A DNA stretch of 64,000 nt. It comes from Bradyrhizobium sediminis. GTDB lineage: Bacteria; Pseudomonadota; Alphaproteobacteria; Rhizobiales; Xanthobacteraceae. Location: assembly GCF_018736085.1 (NCBI RefSeq), contig NZ_CP076134.1, forward strand, positions 1,622,501-1,686,500, read 5' to 3'. Positions 7,722 through 16,639 of the stretch are shown one piece after another. Numbering within the stretch: the first letter of the stretch is position 1; every line of letters begins with the position of its first letter. The position numbers were made by a program, and so were the translations under genes. The notes under the pieces were generated by a model that was not told where the DNA came from, made no database searches, and saw only the letters and a program-made list of their open reading frames with translations.

Positions 7722-8573
7722 ATGCAATCTGTCGTCATCACCGGGGCGTCCACCGGCATCGGCTGGGCCACCGCGAAGCTGTTGCTCGATCGCGGATTTC
7801 GCGTGTTCGGCAGCGTGCGCAAGCAGGCCGATGCCGACCGCCTCGGAACCGAATTCGGCGCGAATTTCACGCCGCTGTTGTTCGACGTCACCGACGAAGC
7901 AAAGGTGCTCGCCGCCGCCCGCGAGGTCCGCGCTGCGCTCAATGGCGAGACGCTCGCCGGCCTCGTCAACAATGCCGGCATCGCGGTCGCGGGGCCGGTG
8001 CTTGAACTCGCGGCCGACGAATTCCGCCGCCAGATGGATGTCAACGTCATCGGGCCTGTCATCGCCACGCAGGCGTTCGGGCCGCTGCTCGGATCCGATC
8101 CCTCGCTGAAGGGCCCGAAGGGCCGGATCGTGATGATCAGCTCGGTCTCCGGCAGGGCTGGCGCGCCGCTGACGGCGCCCTATGCGGCGTCGAAGCACGC
8201 GATCGAGGGGCTGTCGGAAAGCCTGCGCCGCGAAATGATGCTGTTCGGCATCGATGTCATCATCGTCGCACCGGGCCCGGTGAAGACGCCGATCTGGAGC
8301 AAGGCCGAGGAGGTCGATATTTCCGTCTACCAGAACTCGCCGTTCTTCCCGGCGCTGCAACGGATCCGCAAATTCATGCTGCAGCTCGGCGAAACCGGAT
8401 TGCCGCCGGAAAAGATCGCGGAAGCGATCGCCGGTGCCCTGACCTCATCCAGTCCCAAGGTGCGGTACCAGCTCACGCCGGATCCGATGCAGCACCTGAT
8501 CACAGCCGTGCTGCCGAAGCGCATGGTCGACAGGATCATCGCCAAGCGCCTCGGGCTGATGCCGCCGGCGTGA
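7722..8573 (+). CDS. short-chain dehydrogenase/reductase (SDR)
   Basis: A 283-residue classical SDR oxidoreductase. The Rossmann nucleotide-binding motif TGASTGIG is at residues 7-14, the NNAG motif follows the fourth strand (GLVNNAGIAVAG), and the catalytic Ser and Tyr-x3-Lys appear as ISSVSGRAG and YAASKHAIEG. Arg at the end of the second strand (GSVRKQADADR) suggests NADP(H) preference, by family analogy. Substrate cannot be assigned. GGGAGC precedes the ATG. The gene is followed by the remnant of a TetR regulator; a TetR-SDR pair would be a usual arrangement, so the SDR may have lost its local regulator. Confidence 0.9.
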   Translation: MQSVVITGASTGIGWATAKLLLDRGFRVFGSVRKQADADRLGTEFGANFTPLLFDVTDEAKVLAAAREVRAALNGETLAGLVNNAGIAVAGPVLELAADEFRRQMDVNVIGPVIATQAFGPLLGSDPSLKGPKGRIVMISSVSGRAGAPLTAPYAASKHAIEGLSESLRREMMLFGIDVIIVAPGPVKTPIWSKAEEVDISVYQNSPFFPALQRIRKFMLQLGETGLPPEKIAEAIAGALTSSSPKVRYQLTPDPMQHLITAVLPKRMVDRIIAKRLGLMPPA

Positions 8574-8671
8574 GCGAAGACATCAGCCGTTAGCCCGCCT
8601 GAACGGTCCGCGGCGTCCGCGCCGACGCCATCGCGATGATGCAGGCATAGCGGATGCCGCCGAAGATGTAG

Positions 8672-9039
8672 GAGGCGGCCGAGGCGGGCGGCGCGGAGGC
8701 GGTCAGCGTGCGCGAGGCCGCCTGCCACGCCGGCGTCTCGCCGGGGGCGCCGTTCCGGCATTTTCCCAGCCGCGACGCCCTGATGGCGGTGGTGGCCGCC
8801 GAGGCGCAGCGGCGTTTCCGGGCCGAGATCGACGCCGCACTGGCCGAAGCGCCTGCAGCCGACCCGCTGGCGCGGTTCCGGGCCCTTGGGCTCGCTTATC
8901 TGCGCTGGGCGATGCGTAACCCTGCCCATTTCGAGATCATCTCGAGCGGCCGGTATTTCGATCACGACAGGGCAGCCGGACTGTCCCGGACAACGACCTC
9001 TTCATCGAGGGCATCGCCGGGCATCCGCGGCTGGCCTGA
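8672..9039 (+). pseudogene. TetR/AcrR-family regulator, truncated and frameshifted
   Basis: Translation from about 8672 gives the second half of a TetR helix-turn-helix (SVREAACHAGVSPGAPFRHF) preceded by only a dozen plausible residues; an in-frame TAG at about 8669 removes the rest of the first helix. The C-terminal domain starts normally (FRALGLAYLRWAMRNPAHFE). After GLSR at about 8990 the frame must shift by one base, as if a G were missing, to continue as DNDLFIEGIAG, which ends at TGA 9037-9039. Loss of the N-terminus and a one-base deletion make it non-functional. Decayed text may continue to about 9200. Confidence 0.72.
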
Positions 9040-9231
9040 GTTTGCCGCGCAGGCTGCCTTGAGGCTGGGCATTCACCCGGCCTCACGCCGCCTTCGGCAA
9101 ATTCATTGCGCGTTCATGACGTTTCACTTACATTTTCACGACACGTCGCAGGTTCCGGCTGCGCCGTCCGTCTCCTGGTCATCGCCAGCCAAGGCCCAAA
9201 GACAGTGCCGGGTGTAGTTGCGTCCTAGCCC

Positions 9232-10941
9232 ATGGCGCCCGCGCCAAACCAAGGCCCGTCTGCCGCCGTCGCCACCGCCAGCATTGCCGCGGTCGGAATC
9301 TGGCGGCTGCTGGCGGTAGCAGCACCCCATCTGGCGGCGATCGGCCTGATGCTACAGACCGAAACCGACTTCGGTTCGCGCACGGGCTTCGTGCTGGCCT
9401 GGGGAATCCTGAACTTCTTCTTTATCGCGCTGTTGCGGCGTCCGGCTCTGTCGGGCGCGCTGTCGCTGACGCTGGTCGTCGTGCTAATCCTGCTGTCGCG
9501 GCTCAAGCACGACATCGTGCAGATGACCGCGAACTTCGTCGACCTGATGGTCATCGACCGCGATACCGCGGCGTTCCTGTTTACGATCTTCCCCAATCTG
9601 CGCTGGTCCGTGATCGGCGCGGCCGTCGTCACCCTTCCTTTGATGTACGCGCTGTGGTGGCTCGATCCGTTCCGGATCCGCCGCCTGCCGGCCCTGGCCT
9701 GCAAGCTGACATGTCTGGCGGCGCTGGTCGGGTATTCCTTTGCCTGGCCGGATGAGGCCTGGCGCGGCTATTACGACGACGGCTATCTGTCCAAATTCGC
9801 CCGCTCCGGCGTTACCGCGGTGTCGGATTTCGTCAGTTACGGCTTCATGGAATCGGATGCGGTCGCCGCCGAGCGGCTCAAGGTGCCGCTGGTGGAGTCC
9901 TGCCATCCCGCCGGGCGGCGGCCCCACATCATCATGATCCATGACGAGTCCAGCTTCGACATCCGCCAGGCCAAGGGCATCAAGGTGCCGGCGGGATATG
10001 GCAGCCACTTCAAATCGTTCGACGGCAAGGAGCGCAAATTCCTGGCCGAGAGCAATGGCGGCCCGAGCTGGTTCACCGAATACAATGTGCTCGCCGGGCT
10101 GTCGTCGCGCTCGTTCGGCCGGTTTTCCTATTTCGTGACCCGCATCGCGTCGGGACGTGTCGAGCGCGGCCTGCCGCTGGCGCTGCGCCGCTGCGGCTAC
10201 GAGACTATTTCGCTGTATCCGGCCTATGGCGCGTTCATGAGCGCGCGCAGCTTCCAGACCTCCACCGGGATCCAGCGCTTCTATGACGCGCGCGATCTCG
10301 GCACCAAGGGCGTCGAGCCCGACAGCTTCTACTACGACAAGGCGCTGCAGCTGATGTCGGGCAACGCGCCGAACAAGCCGCTGTTCATGTTCGTCTATCT
10401 CGCCGCCAATCACTTTCCCTGGGAGACCCGGTTTCGTCCCGACCTGACGCCGTCCTGGAAGCGGCCCGGCAACCAGCCGGTGGTCGATGAATACATCCGC
10501 CGCCAGGCCATGAGCGCCGGCGACTACACCGCGTTCATCGCGGGCCTGAAGAAGAAATTTCCGGCGCAGCCGTTCCTGATCGTGCGCTACGGCGATCACC
10601 AGCCGGAATTCTCGCCGCAGGTGCTCGACCCCGGTCTCGGCGAGGCCGGCGTCGGCAAGAAGCTGAACGCCTACGACCCGCGCTATTACGCGACCTATTA
10701 CGCCATCGACGCGATCAACTTCGAGCCGGTCAAGAGCGCCGCCGTCATGGATACGGTCGACGGGCCCTATCTGCCGCTGGTGATCCAGGAAGCCGCCGGC
10801 ATTCCGCTCGATCCGTCATTCGAGGAGCAGAAGAGCATCATGCTGCGCTGCAAGGGCATGTTCTATGCCTGCAAGGACGGCGCGGAAGCCCGGCGGTTCA
10901 ACCGCTTGCTGATCGACGCCGGCATGGTGCGGGGATTGTAG
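9232..10941 (+). CDS. membrane-anchored sulfatase/phosphoethanolamine-transferase-fold protein
   Basis: A 569-residue inner-membrane protein. Four to five hydrophobic helices occupy roughly residues 15-170, then a periplasmic alkaline-phosphatase-superfamily domain. The metal-binding start of that domain is visible as PHIIMIHDESSFD, where the family has an Asp/Glu pair and a Ser/Thr nucleophile. A late motif IVRYGDHQPEF supplies the conserved Asp-His. The segment GGPSWFTEYNVLAGLSSRSF is typical of LTA-synthase-like and phosphoethanolamine-transferase-like proteins. A role in modifying cell-envelope glycans or lipids is likely, and the next gene is an LpxO-like hydroxylase, which fits lipid A modification. 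The donor and acceptor are unknown. Confidence 0.78.
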   Translation: MAPAPNQGPSAAVATASIAAVGIWRLLAVAAPHLAAIGLMLQTETDFGSRTGFVLAWGILNFFFIALLRRPALSGALSLTLVVVLILLSRLKHDIVQMTANFVDLMVIDRDTAAFLFTIFPNLRWSVIGAAVVTLPLMYALWWLDPFRIRRLPALACKLTCLAALVGYSFAWPDEAWRGYYDDGYLSKFARSGVTAVSDFVSYGFMESDAVAAERLKVPLVESCHPAGRRPHIIMIHDESSFDIRQAKGIKVPAGYGSHFKSFDGKERKFLAESNGGPSWFTEYNVLAGLSSRSFGRFSYFVTRIASGRVERGLPLALRRCGYETISLYPAYGAFMSARSFQTSTGIQRFYDARDLGTKGVEPDSFYYDKALQLMSGNAPNKPLFMFVYLAANHFPWETRFRPDLTPSWKRPGNQPVVDEYIRRQAMSAGDYTAFIAGLKKKFPAQPFLIVRYGDHQPEFSPQVLDPGLGEAGVGKKLNAYDPRYYATYYAIDAINFEPVKSAAVMDTVDGPYLPLVIQEAAGIPLDPSFEEQKSIMLRCKGMFYACKDGAEARRFNRLLIDAGMVRGL

Positions 10942-11051
10942 GGCGCGCGGCCCTCGGGTTCCGGCGGAGCGGGTGGCCGGGCGCCTTGAGTGTGGTTATA
11001 CAAACCTGCTAAACGTTTTGCAGTAGAGGCGGTTTTTCGGGATTTTTCGCC

Positions 11052-11984
11052 ATGCTGATGCGTCTTTTCGCGCCGCAATTTCTCGTGGTCTGGGCCTTCC
11101 TCGGCTCGGCCCTGGCCGTGCATTTCCGCGGCAAGGTGCGGCTCGGGTTCTGGCGGCAGTTCACCGACCATTCCACCATCATGGCGCCCTACAATGTGCT
11201 GATGTACCTGTTCTCGGCGGTGCCGAACCGGCCCATCCTGGACGAGCAGTCGATCCCCGAACTCAAGCTCTTGCGCGACAATTGGGAAGTGATCCGCGAC
11301 GAGGCGCTGGTGCTGTTCGCGCAGGGCCAGATCAAGGCCGCCGACAAGTACAACGACTGGGGTTTCAACTCGTTCTTCCGGACCGGCTGGAAGCGGTTTT
11401 ACCTGAAATGGTACGACGCGCCGCTGCCGTCGGCGCTTGCCAATTGCCCGAAGACCGTCGAATTCCTGAATTCGATCCCCAACATCAAGGGCGCGATGTT
11501 TGCGAGCCTGCCGCCCGGCGGCAAACTGGTGCAGCACCGCGATCCCTATGCCGGCTCGCTGCGCTATCACATGGGACTGGTGGTGCCGAAATCGCCGGGC
11601 GAATGCCGGATCGTCATCGACGGCGAACCTCACTATTGGTACGAGGGCAAGGGCCTGCTGTTCGACGAGACCTATCTGCACTACGCCGAGAACACCACCA
11701 GCGACGACCGCATCATCCTGTTCTGCGACATCGAACGTCCCTTGCACACCCGCGCCATGACCGCAGTCAATCGCTGGGTCTCAAAGCACATCATCAACGA
11801 GAGCGCCACCCAGAACGAAGAGGGCGAGCGCGTCGGCTGGCTCAACAAGATCTTCGGCTACGTTTACCATGTGCGGCTGGTGGGCAAGCGGATGAAGGCC
11901 TGGAACAAGCGCGTCTATTACGCGGTGAAGTATCTGCTGATCGGCGGCATCCTCGCCGCGTTCCTCGCCACCGCCTTCGCCTGA
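11052..11984 (+). CDS. aspartyl/asparaginyl beta-hydroxylase family protein (LpxO-like)
   Basis: A 310-residue Fe(II)/2-oxoglutarate-dependent dioxygenase of the Asp/Asn beta-hydroxylase family. It has an N-terminal membrane segment (FLVVWAFLGSALAVHF) and a C-terminal one (LLIGGILAAFLATAF), an arrangement shared with lipid A hydroxylases of the LpxO group. The iron ligands are suggested by QHRDPYAGSLRYHMGL (H-x-D) and the later His in YLHYAENTTSDDR. Substrate is inferred only: hydroxylation of a lipid A acyl chain would fit the neighbouring sulfatase-fold gene. The intergenic gap to that gene is 110 bases, so they may be co-transcribed. Confidence 0.8.
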   Translation: MLMRLFAPQFLVVWAFLGSALAVHFRGKVRLGFWRQFTDHSTIMAPYNVLMYLFSAVPNRPILDEQSIPELKLLRDNWEVIRDEALVLFAQGQIKAADKYNDWGFNSFFRTGWKRFYLKWYDAPLPSALANCPKTVEFLNSIPNIKGAMFASLPPGGKLVQHRDPYAGSLRYHMGLVVPKSPGECRIVIDGEPHYWYEGKGLLFDETYLHYAENTTSDDRIILFCDIERPLHTRAMTAVNRWVSKHIINESATQNEEGERVGWLNKIFGYVYHVRLVGKRMKAWNKRVYYAVKYLLIGGILAAFLATAFA

Positions 11985-12108
11985 GGCGGCTTCGTCGTCG
12001 CCGCGGAGGGGAGTCGCCGGCCCTGCGTCGCGGTGCCGCCTCGCTATATCGGTGGTTTCCGGTCCGCGAGGCTTGACCGCAGCCGCCCGGTTCATATGAG
12101 ATGAAACC

Positions 12109-12528
12109 ATGAACCGGATCCTGCCGATACTGTCCGTCCTTGCTTTTGCCGCCACGACATCAGCGTCGGCGGAGACGATCAAATTCGAGGATGCGTCGGC
12201 GATGTTGGGGGCGAGCTGCGCCAAGGACATCGATGCCAACTGCCGCGGGGTCAATCTCGACCCCACGCGCATGAAGGACTGCCTGACACGCAATCAGGAT
12301 GTCTTGTCGCCGCAGTGCAAGAGCGATTATGGCCGGGCCTTCGATGCGATCCAGAAGCGCGTCGCCGCACGCCAGGCCGTTACCAAATTTTGCGAACGCG
12401 ACGTCGCCAAGTTTTGTCCGGGGGTCGACAAGGCCGATCGCGGCCGGGCCCTGGATTGCCTGTTGGCCGGGCCGCGCGGGGTTAGCATCAATTGCAACAA
12501 GTCGATTACCGAAGCGGGGTATCGCTGA
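12109..12528 (+). CDS. periplasmic cysteine-rich repeat protein
   Basis: A 139-residue exported protein with signal peptide MNRILPILSVLAFAATTSASA. The mature part contains eight Cys residues in spaced pairs (CAKDIDANC, CLTRNQDVLSPQC, CERDVAKFC, CLLAGPRGVSINC), the pattern of the Cys-rich Golgi/FGFR-type (GLG1) repeat found in many alphaproteobacterial periplasmic proteins. Four disulfides are likely. Its function is unknown. The stop codon overlaps the start of the next gene (TGATG), so it is translationally coupled to an OmpA-domain protein, suggesting an envelope role. Confidence 0.75.
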   Translation: MNRILPILSVLAFAATTSASAETIKFEDASAMLGASCAKDIDANCRGVNLDPTRMKDCLTRNQDVLSPQCKSDYGRAFDAIQKRVAARQAVTKFCERDVAKFCPGVDKADRGRALDCLLAGPRGVSINCNKSITEAGYR

Positions 12529-13154
12529 TGCAAGCGGAGGAAAAAATCCGGCGCGGCATCGGCCTGTCCTTCGGCCTGCTGCTGCTGGCGGCGTTGTTCG
12601 GCGTTGCGGCGCTGCCGGCCTCGGCGCAGGCTCAGGTCCAAGCGGGCGGCACATCGCAGGAATGGGTCAACAAGCTGGCCGGACTTGAAACCGTGCCGGA
12701 TCTCGATCTTGCCGAATTGCGGCAGCAGACGCAGGAGCGCGTCAAGGCGAAGGCCGATCCCGTGCCGAACAAGCGGCCGGCCGTCGCGCCGCAGCTGCTC
12801 AAGCTGCCGCAGTTCGTTGCCGAAATTCAGTTCGATGCAGACGCAGCCGTGGTTCGACCGGATTCCTATCGGACGCTGGGGCGGATCGCCGACACGCTCT
12901 ACCATCCGTCGCTGCTCGGCTACAAATTCCTGATCGTCGGCCATACCCCATCGGCCGGCCGGCGCGACCACAATCTCACGCTCAGCCAGCGCAGGGCCGA
13001 CGTGATCCGCGATGTCCTGGTCAACACCTTCAAGGTTTCGCCGAAGCGGCTTCAGGCCTTGGGTCTCGGCGAGGAGCAACTGCTGGACCGCGCGCATCCG
13101 AACGCACCGATCAACGCGCAAATCCACGTCATGACCGTCGGGAAGATGCTGTAG
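12528..13154 (+). CDS. OmpA-family domain protein
   Basis: A 208-residue exported protein. A hydrophobic export segment lies at about residues 11-33 (GLSFGLLLLAALFGVAALPA), followed by a charged linker and an OmpA-type C-terminal domain: FVAEIQFDADAAVVRPDSYR, then FLIVGHTPSAG, LSQRRADVIRDVLV and LQALGLGEEQLL. This domain usually binds peptidoglycan. The usual Asp of the GHTD loop is replaced (GHTPSAGRRDHN), so binding may be altered. The ATG overlaps the preceding stop, indicating an operon of two with the Cys-rich protein. Confidence 0.85.
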   Translation: MQAEEKIRRGIGLSFGLLLLAALFGVAALPASAQAQVQAGGTSQEWVNKLAGLETVPDLDLAELRQQTQERVKAKADPVPNKRPAVAPQLLKLPQFVAEIQFDADAAVVRPDSYRTLGRIADTLYHPSLLGYKFLIVGHTPSAGRRDHNLTLSQRRADVIRDVLVNTFKVSPKRLQALGLGEEQLLDRAHPNAPINAQIHVMTVGKML

Positions 13155-13168
13155 CGCGAATCGGCTGG

Positions 13169-14728
13169 CTACCGTTTCCCGGTCCTGTCCCACAGCCAGC
13201 GTGCCACCGCATCCGAAGATGACGCGCCGTCGCCGCCGGCGGCGCGCAGATTGGCCTCGCGCATCGCCGATATGTCGATCCGGCCGAGCAGCGGGGCCAG
13301 CGCCGCGCGCAAGCCCTGATCGGACGCGCGTTTCGGCGCCAGCAGCATGATCGCGTCGTAAGGCGGAATCGCGCCCTTGGGGTCGTCCAGCACTGCCAGA
13401 TCGTATTTCGCGATCAGCCCGTCGCTGGTATAGCCCGCGATCACGTCGACCTCGCCGGAGGCGGCTGCGGCATACATGAAATCCGGCTGCATCTGCCGCT
13501 GCGCGCGAAAGCCGAGCCCATAGGCCTTTTGCAGGTTCGCCCATTCCGGCCGCGAAAAGAATTCATAATCCGCCGCAATCGACAGCGTCGGCGCGCGCGA
13601 GGCGAGATCGGCGATCGAGCGGATGCCGAGCGCTTCGGCGCGCTTCCGGGGCATCACCAGTGCATAGGCGTTCTCGAAACCGAGCTCGCCCAACAGCGTG
13701 ATATTCTGCTGCGCCAGTATCGTTTTCAGTTCGGCGAGCATTGCCTGGCGCGGCTTGCTGTCGGTGCGTTGAAACTGATTGGCCCACAGCGTGCCGGAAT
13801 AGTCGACATAGACGTCGATATCGCCGGACGCGAGCGCGTCGAAAATCACGTTGGAGCCGAGGCCCTCGCGGGTGGCGGCCGGCAGTCCCGCCGCCCGCAG
13901 CCGCTGCGCCATCAGCGCCGACAGCACATATTGCTCGGCAAAGGTCTTGGCGCCGACGACATAGCCCGGTGGCGAGCGCGCCATCGAGGGCGCCAGGGTC
14001 GCCGCGACCAGCGCCGCGATGCCGATGCCGCCGAGCGCGGCGCGCACGCGGCTGCGTTGGCGAATGCCGGTCTCGATCAGGGCCAGCAGTTGATCGACCG
14101 CCAGCGCCAGCACCGCGGCGGAAACGCAGCCGAACAGCACCCACACCCAGTTCTGGGTCTGCAGCCCGGCGAAGATGTAGTTGCCGAGGCTGGTCTGCCC
14201 GATCGGGGTCGACAGCGTCGCGGTGCCGATCACCCAGACTGCGGCGGTGCGGATCCCTGCCATCATGACCGGCAGCGCCAGCGGCAATTCCACCTGCAGC
14301 AGCGACTGCCGCGGCGTCATGCCGACGCCCTGGGCGGCCTCGAGGATCGCAGGATCCACGTTCTGCAGGCCGGTGATGGTGTTGCGCAGCACCGGCAGCA
14401 TGGAATAGAGCGCCAGCGCCAGCACCGCCGGGAGGAAGCCGAACGCGGAAAAGCCGACGCCGAGCCACGACAGCGACACGGCCGCCAGCGCCAGCAGCAG
14501 CGGATAGAACAGCGCGAGCAGCGCCAGCCCCGGCACGGTCTGCACGATAGAGGCAAGCCCGAGCAACACGCCGCGCGGTACCCGGCGATTGCGTACCGCA
14601 ATCGCCAGCGGCAGGCTGACCGCAAGCCCGAGCGCCAGCGCCGTGACCGAGACGCGCACATGATTGCCGAGATAATCCGGCAGGTGCGCCAGCGCCTCGC
14701 TCCAGCGTGGGTCGGACAGCAGGCTCAT
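13169..14728 (-). CDS. glycine betaine/choline-type ABC importer, fused permease and substrate-binding protein
   Basis: A 519-residue fusion. The N-terminal half (about 1-235) is a binding-protein-dependent permease of the ProW/OpuCB type, with the EAA-like loop EAAQGVGMTPRQSLLQVELP and several membrane helices. The C-terminal half (about 245-519) is an OpuAC/ProX-type binding domain starting VVGAKTFAEQYVLSALMAQR and containing DIDVYVDYSGTLW and DYEFFSRPEW. Such fusions are known among quaternary-amine importers. The gene overlaps the ATPase gene upstream by 4 bases, forming a two-gene transporter. Glycine betaine, choline or carnitine is the family expectation. Confidence 0.88.
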   Translation of the reverse strand: MSLLSDPRWSEALAHLPDYLGNHVRVSVTALALGLAVSLPLAIAVRNRRVPRGVLLGLASIVQTVPGLALLALFYPLLLALAAVSLSWLGVGFSAFGFLPAVLALALYSMLPVLRNTITGLQNVDPAILEAAQGVGMTPRQSLLQVELPLALPVMMAGIRTAAVWVIGTATLSTPIGQTSLGNYIFAGLQTQNWVWVLFGCVSAAVLALAVDQLLALIETGIRQRSRVRAALGGIGIAALVAATLAPSMARSPPGYVVGAKTFAEQYVLSALMAQRLRAAGLPAATREGLGSNVIFDALASGDIDVYVDYSGTLWANQFQRTDSKPRQAMLAELKTILAQQNITLLGELGFENAYALVMPRKRAEALGIRSIADLASRAPTLSIAADYEFFSRPEWANLQKAYGLGFRAQRQMQPDFMYAAAASGEVDVIAGYTSDGLIAKYDLAVLDDPKGAIPPYDAIMLLAPKRASDQGLRAALAPLLGRIDISAMREANLRAAGGDGASSSDAVARWLWDRTGKR

Positions 14729-15525
14729 GCCGCGCCGTCCCGCGGCAGCAGCATGTTGAGCCGTTCGGCCTGCCGCCGCGGCGTGCGCAGCAATTCGCCG
14801 ACGTAAGCGTCGCCGCTGCCGGCCAGTTGCGCCGGCGTGCCCTGCGCCAACAGCCTTCCTGCTCGCATCACCGCGATACGGTCGGCGAGCAGGATCGCCT
14901 CGGTCATGTCGTGGGTGATCATGACGGTGGTGAGCCCAAGCTTCCGGTGCAGGTCGCGAAAATCCTCGCCGAGCGCGTCGCGGGTGAGGGGATCGAGCGC
15001 GCCGAACGGTTCGTCCATCAGCACGATCCGCGGTTTCGCCGCCAGGGCGCGGGCGACGCCGACGCGCTGGCGCTGGCCGCCCGACAGTTCGTGCGGAAAG
15101 CGGTCGCGGTAGAGTGCGCGGTCGAGCCGCACCAGATCGAGCAGTTCGTCCACCCGCGCGGCAATCTCCGCCGCAGGCTTGCCCTGCAGCTTGGGCGTGA
15201 TGCCGATATTGCCGGCGACGCTGATATGCGGGAACAGCCCGCCGCTCTGGAACACATAGCCGATGCGGCGGCGCAACTGGATCGGATCGACGCTGCGGAC
15301 GTCCTCGCCTTCGACCGTGATGGTGCCCGCGTCGGCATCGATCAGCCGGTTCGCCAGCCGCAGCAGCGTGGTCTTGCCCGAGCCGGAACCGCCGACGATA
15401 GCGAGGAATTCGCCCGCGGCGACCTCGAGCGAGACGTCGTCGACCGCCCGAACCGGCTGCGCGCCGCGGCCGCCGGCAAAACTCTTGCCGACATGCGTAA
15501 AGGCGATCAGCGGCGGCGGTGGCAT
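14725..15525 (-). CDS. glycine betaine/choline-type ABC importer, ATP-binding protein
   Basis: A 266-residue ATPase partner of the downstream permease/binding fusion. It has Walker A GGSGSGKTTL, Q-loop YVFQSGGLFPH, signature LSGGQRQRVGVARAL, Walker B IVLMDEPFGALDP and the H-loop TVMITHDMTEA. The frame stays open upstream to 15684, but that extension crosses an intergenic palindromic repeat, so MPPPPLIAFTHVGKSF at 15525 is the better start. It lacks the C-terminal CBS domains present in OpuAA/ProV. Divergent from the second ABC system. Confidence 0.88.
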   Translation of the reverse strand: MPPPPLIAFTHVGKSFAGGRGAQPVRAVDDVSLEVAAGEFLAIVGGSGSGKTTLLRLANRLIDADAGTITVEGEDVRSVDPIQLRRRIGYVFQSGGLFPHISVAGNIGITPKLQGKPAAEIAARVDELLDLVRLDRALYRDRFPHELSGGQRQRVGVARALAAKPRIVLMDEPFGALDPLTRDALGEDFRDLHRKLGLTTVMITHDMTEAILLADRIAVMRAGRLLAQGTPAQLAGSGDAYVGELLRTPRRQAERLNMLLPRDGAA

Positions 15526-15553
15526 TCGGATCGGCCTCGTGCTTGCGGCTCTT

Positions 15554-15716
15554 ACCCTCCAGGGGAGGGGGAGGGTCGCCGCGACTGAAAGGAGCGGCGG
15601 GGTGGGGTGCCAGTCCATCCCCTCGAACGGTGCCCGAGTTGAGAGAGCGTCACCCCACCCCGTCTCGCATCTCGCTTCGCTCAATGCGAGCCGACCCTCC
15701 CCCTCCAGGGGAGGGT
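15554..15716. repeat. 163-bp intergenic palindromic repeat element
   Basis: Terminal inverted repeats of 25 bases lie at 15554-15578 and 15692-15716, differing only around a central CCAGGGG/CCCCTGG. Inside is a second perfect 11-base pair of arms (GGGGTGGGGTG at 15599-15609 and its complement at 15651-15661). The whole unit could fold as one long hairpin. Sequences of this CCCTCCCCCTCCAGGGG type are common intergenic repeats in bradyrhizobia. No coding capacity. It lies in the space between two divergent ABC operons. Confidence 0.8.
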
Positions 15717-15811
15717 GAAGATGTCCGAGCCTGAACTACCACGTCGCCGCACCGCGTTGAACTTATCCTTCGCAGGCGCTAAGGCATCCTGCAAACTTGG
15801 AGGGGACGCGG

Positions 15812-16639
15812 GTGGAAACGACGAAGCCGACGGCGGTCGCGCTGGACGACGCGACGGTGGCGTTTCGCCTGGCCGACGGCCGCGTCTATACTGCGGTCGA
15901 ACAGGCCCGGCTCAGGATCGAGCATGGCGAGTTCGTCGCCATCGTCGGTCCCACCGGCTGCGGGAAATCGACGCTATTGAATGTCGCCGCCGGCCTGCTC
16001 AAGCCGGCCTCCGGAGCGGTGCGGATCTTCGATCAGCCGCTGACGGGGCTGAACCGCGACGCCGGCTATCTGTTTCAGGCTGATGCGCTGTTTCCCTGGA
16101 AGACCGCGATCGACAACGTCGCCATCGGGCTCGAGATCAAGGGCGCGCCGCGCGCGCATGCGCTGGAACGCGCGCAGGGCTGGCTGACGGCGGTCGGTCT
16201 CGGCGCCTTTGCGGGCCGCTACCCGCACATGCTGTCGGGCGGCCAGCGCAAGCGCGTCGGCCTCGCCCAGGTCCTGATCCGCGATCCCAAGATCCTGCTG
16301 ATGGACGAGCCGTTCGGGCCGCTCGACGCCCAGACCCGGCAGATCATGGGCAACCTGCTGCTCGAACTCTGGAACGCCGACCGCAAGGCGGTGCTGTTCG
16401 TCACCCACGATCTCGAGGAGGCGATCGCGCTGGCCGACCGCGTCGTGATCATGTCGGCGGGGCCGAGTGCGCGCATCATCGGCGACTGGCGGGTGCCGCT
16501 CGCCCGGCCGCGCGACATTTCGGAAGTCCGCATGGAAAAGGAGTTTCACGCGCTGCACCGGGAAATCTGGAGCGTGCTGAAGGACGAAGTGATGAAGGGC
16601 TATGCGCAATCCTCGCAGGCCCCAATGGGGGTTGCATGA
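15812..16639 (+). CDS. nitrate/sulfonate/taurine-type ABC importer, ATP-binding protein
   Basis: A 275-residue ATPase of the SsuB/TauB/NrtD group. A GTG start at 15812 is chosen because GGAGGGG lies six bases before it. It shows Walker A GPTGCGKSTL, the Q-loop YLFQADALFPWKT typical of this group, signature LSGGQRKRVGLAQVL, Walker B ILLMDEPFGPLDAQTR and H-loop FVTHDLEEAI. It overlaps the permease gene by 4 bases (ATGA). The binding protein of the system is about 2.2 kb downstream, beyond an MFS gene. The substrate is unknown. Confidence 0.88.
   Translation: METTKPTAVALDDATVAFRLADGRVYTAVEQARLRIEHGEFVAIVGPTGCGKSTLLNVAAGLLKPASGAVRIFDQPLTGLNRDAGYLFQADALFPWKTAIDNVAIGLEIKGAPRAHALERAQGWLTAVGLGAFAGRYPHMLSGGQRKRVGLAQVLIRDPKILLMDEPFGPLDAQTRQIMGNLLLELWNADRKAVLFVTHDLEEAIALADRVVIMSAGPSARIIGDWRVPLARPRDISEVRMEKEFHALHREIWSVLKDEVMKGYAQSSQAPMGVA

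Noticed and set aside
8590..8690. Short minus-strand C-terminal-like peptide (SYIFGGIRYACIIAMASART) next to the TetR remnant
   Set aside because: It might be the tail of another decayed gene, but no family is recognised and the frame upstream overlaps the TetR text.
13529..14806. Plus-strand 425-codon Arg/Gln/His-rich frame
   Set aside because: Composition is that of an antisense frame; the minus strand encodes a recognisable ABC permease/binding fusion.
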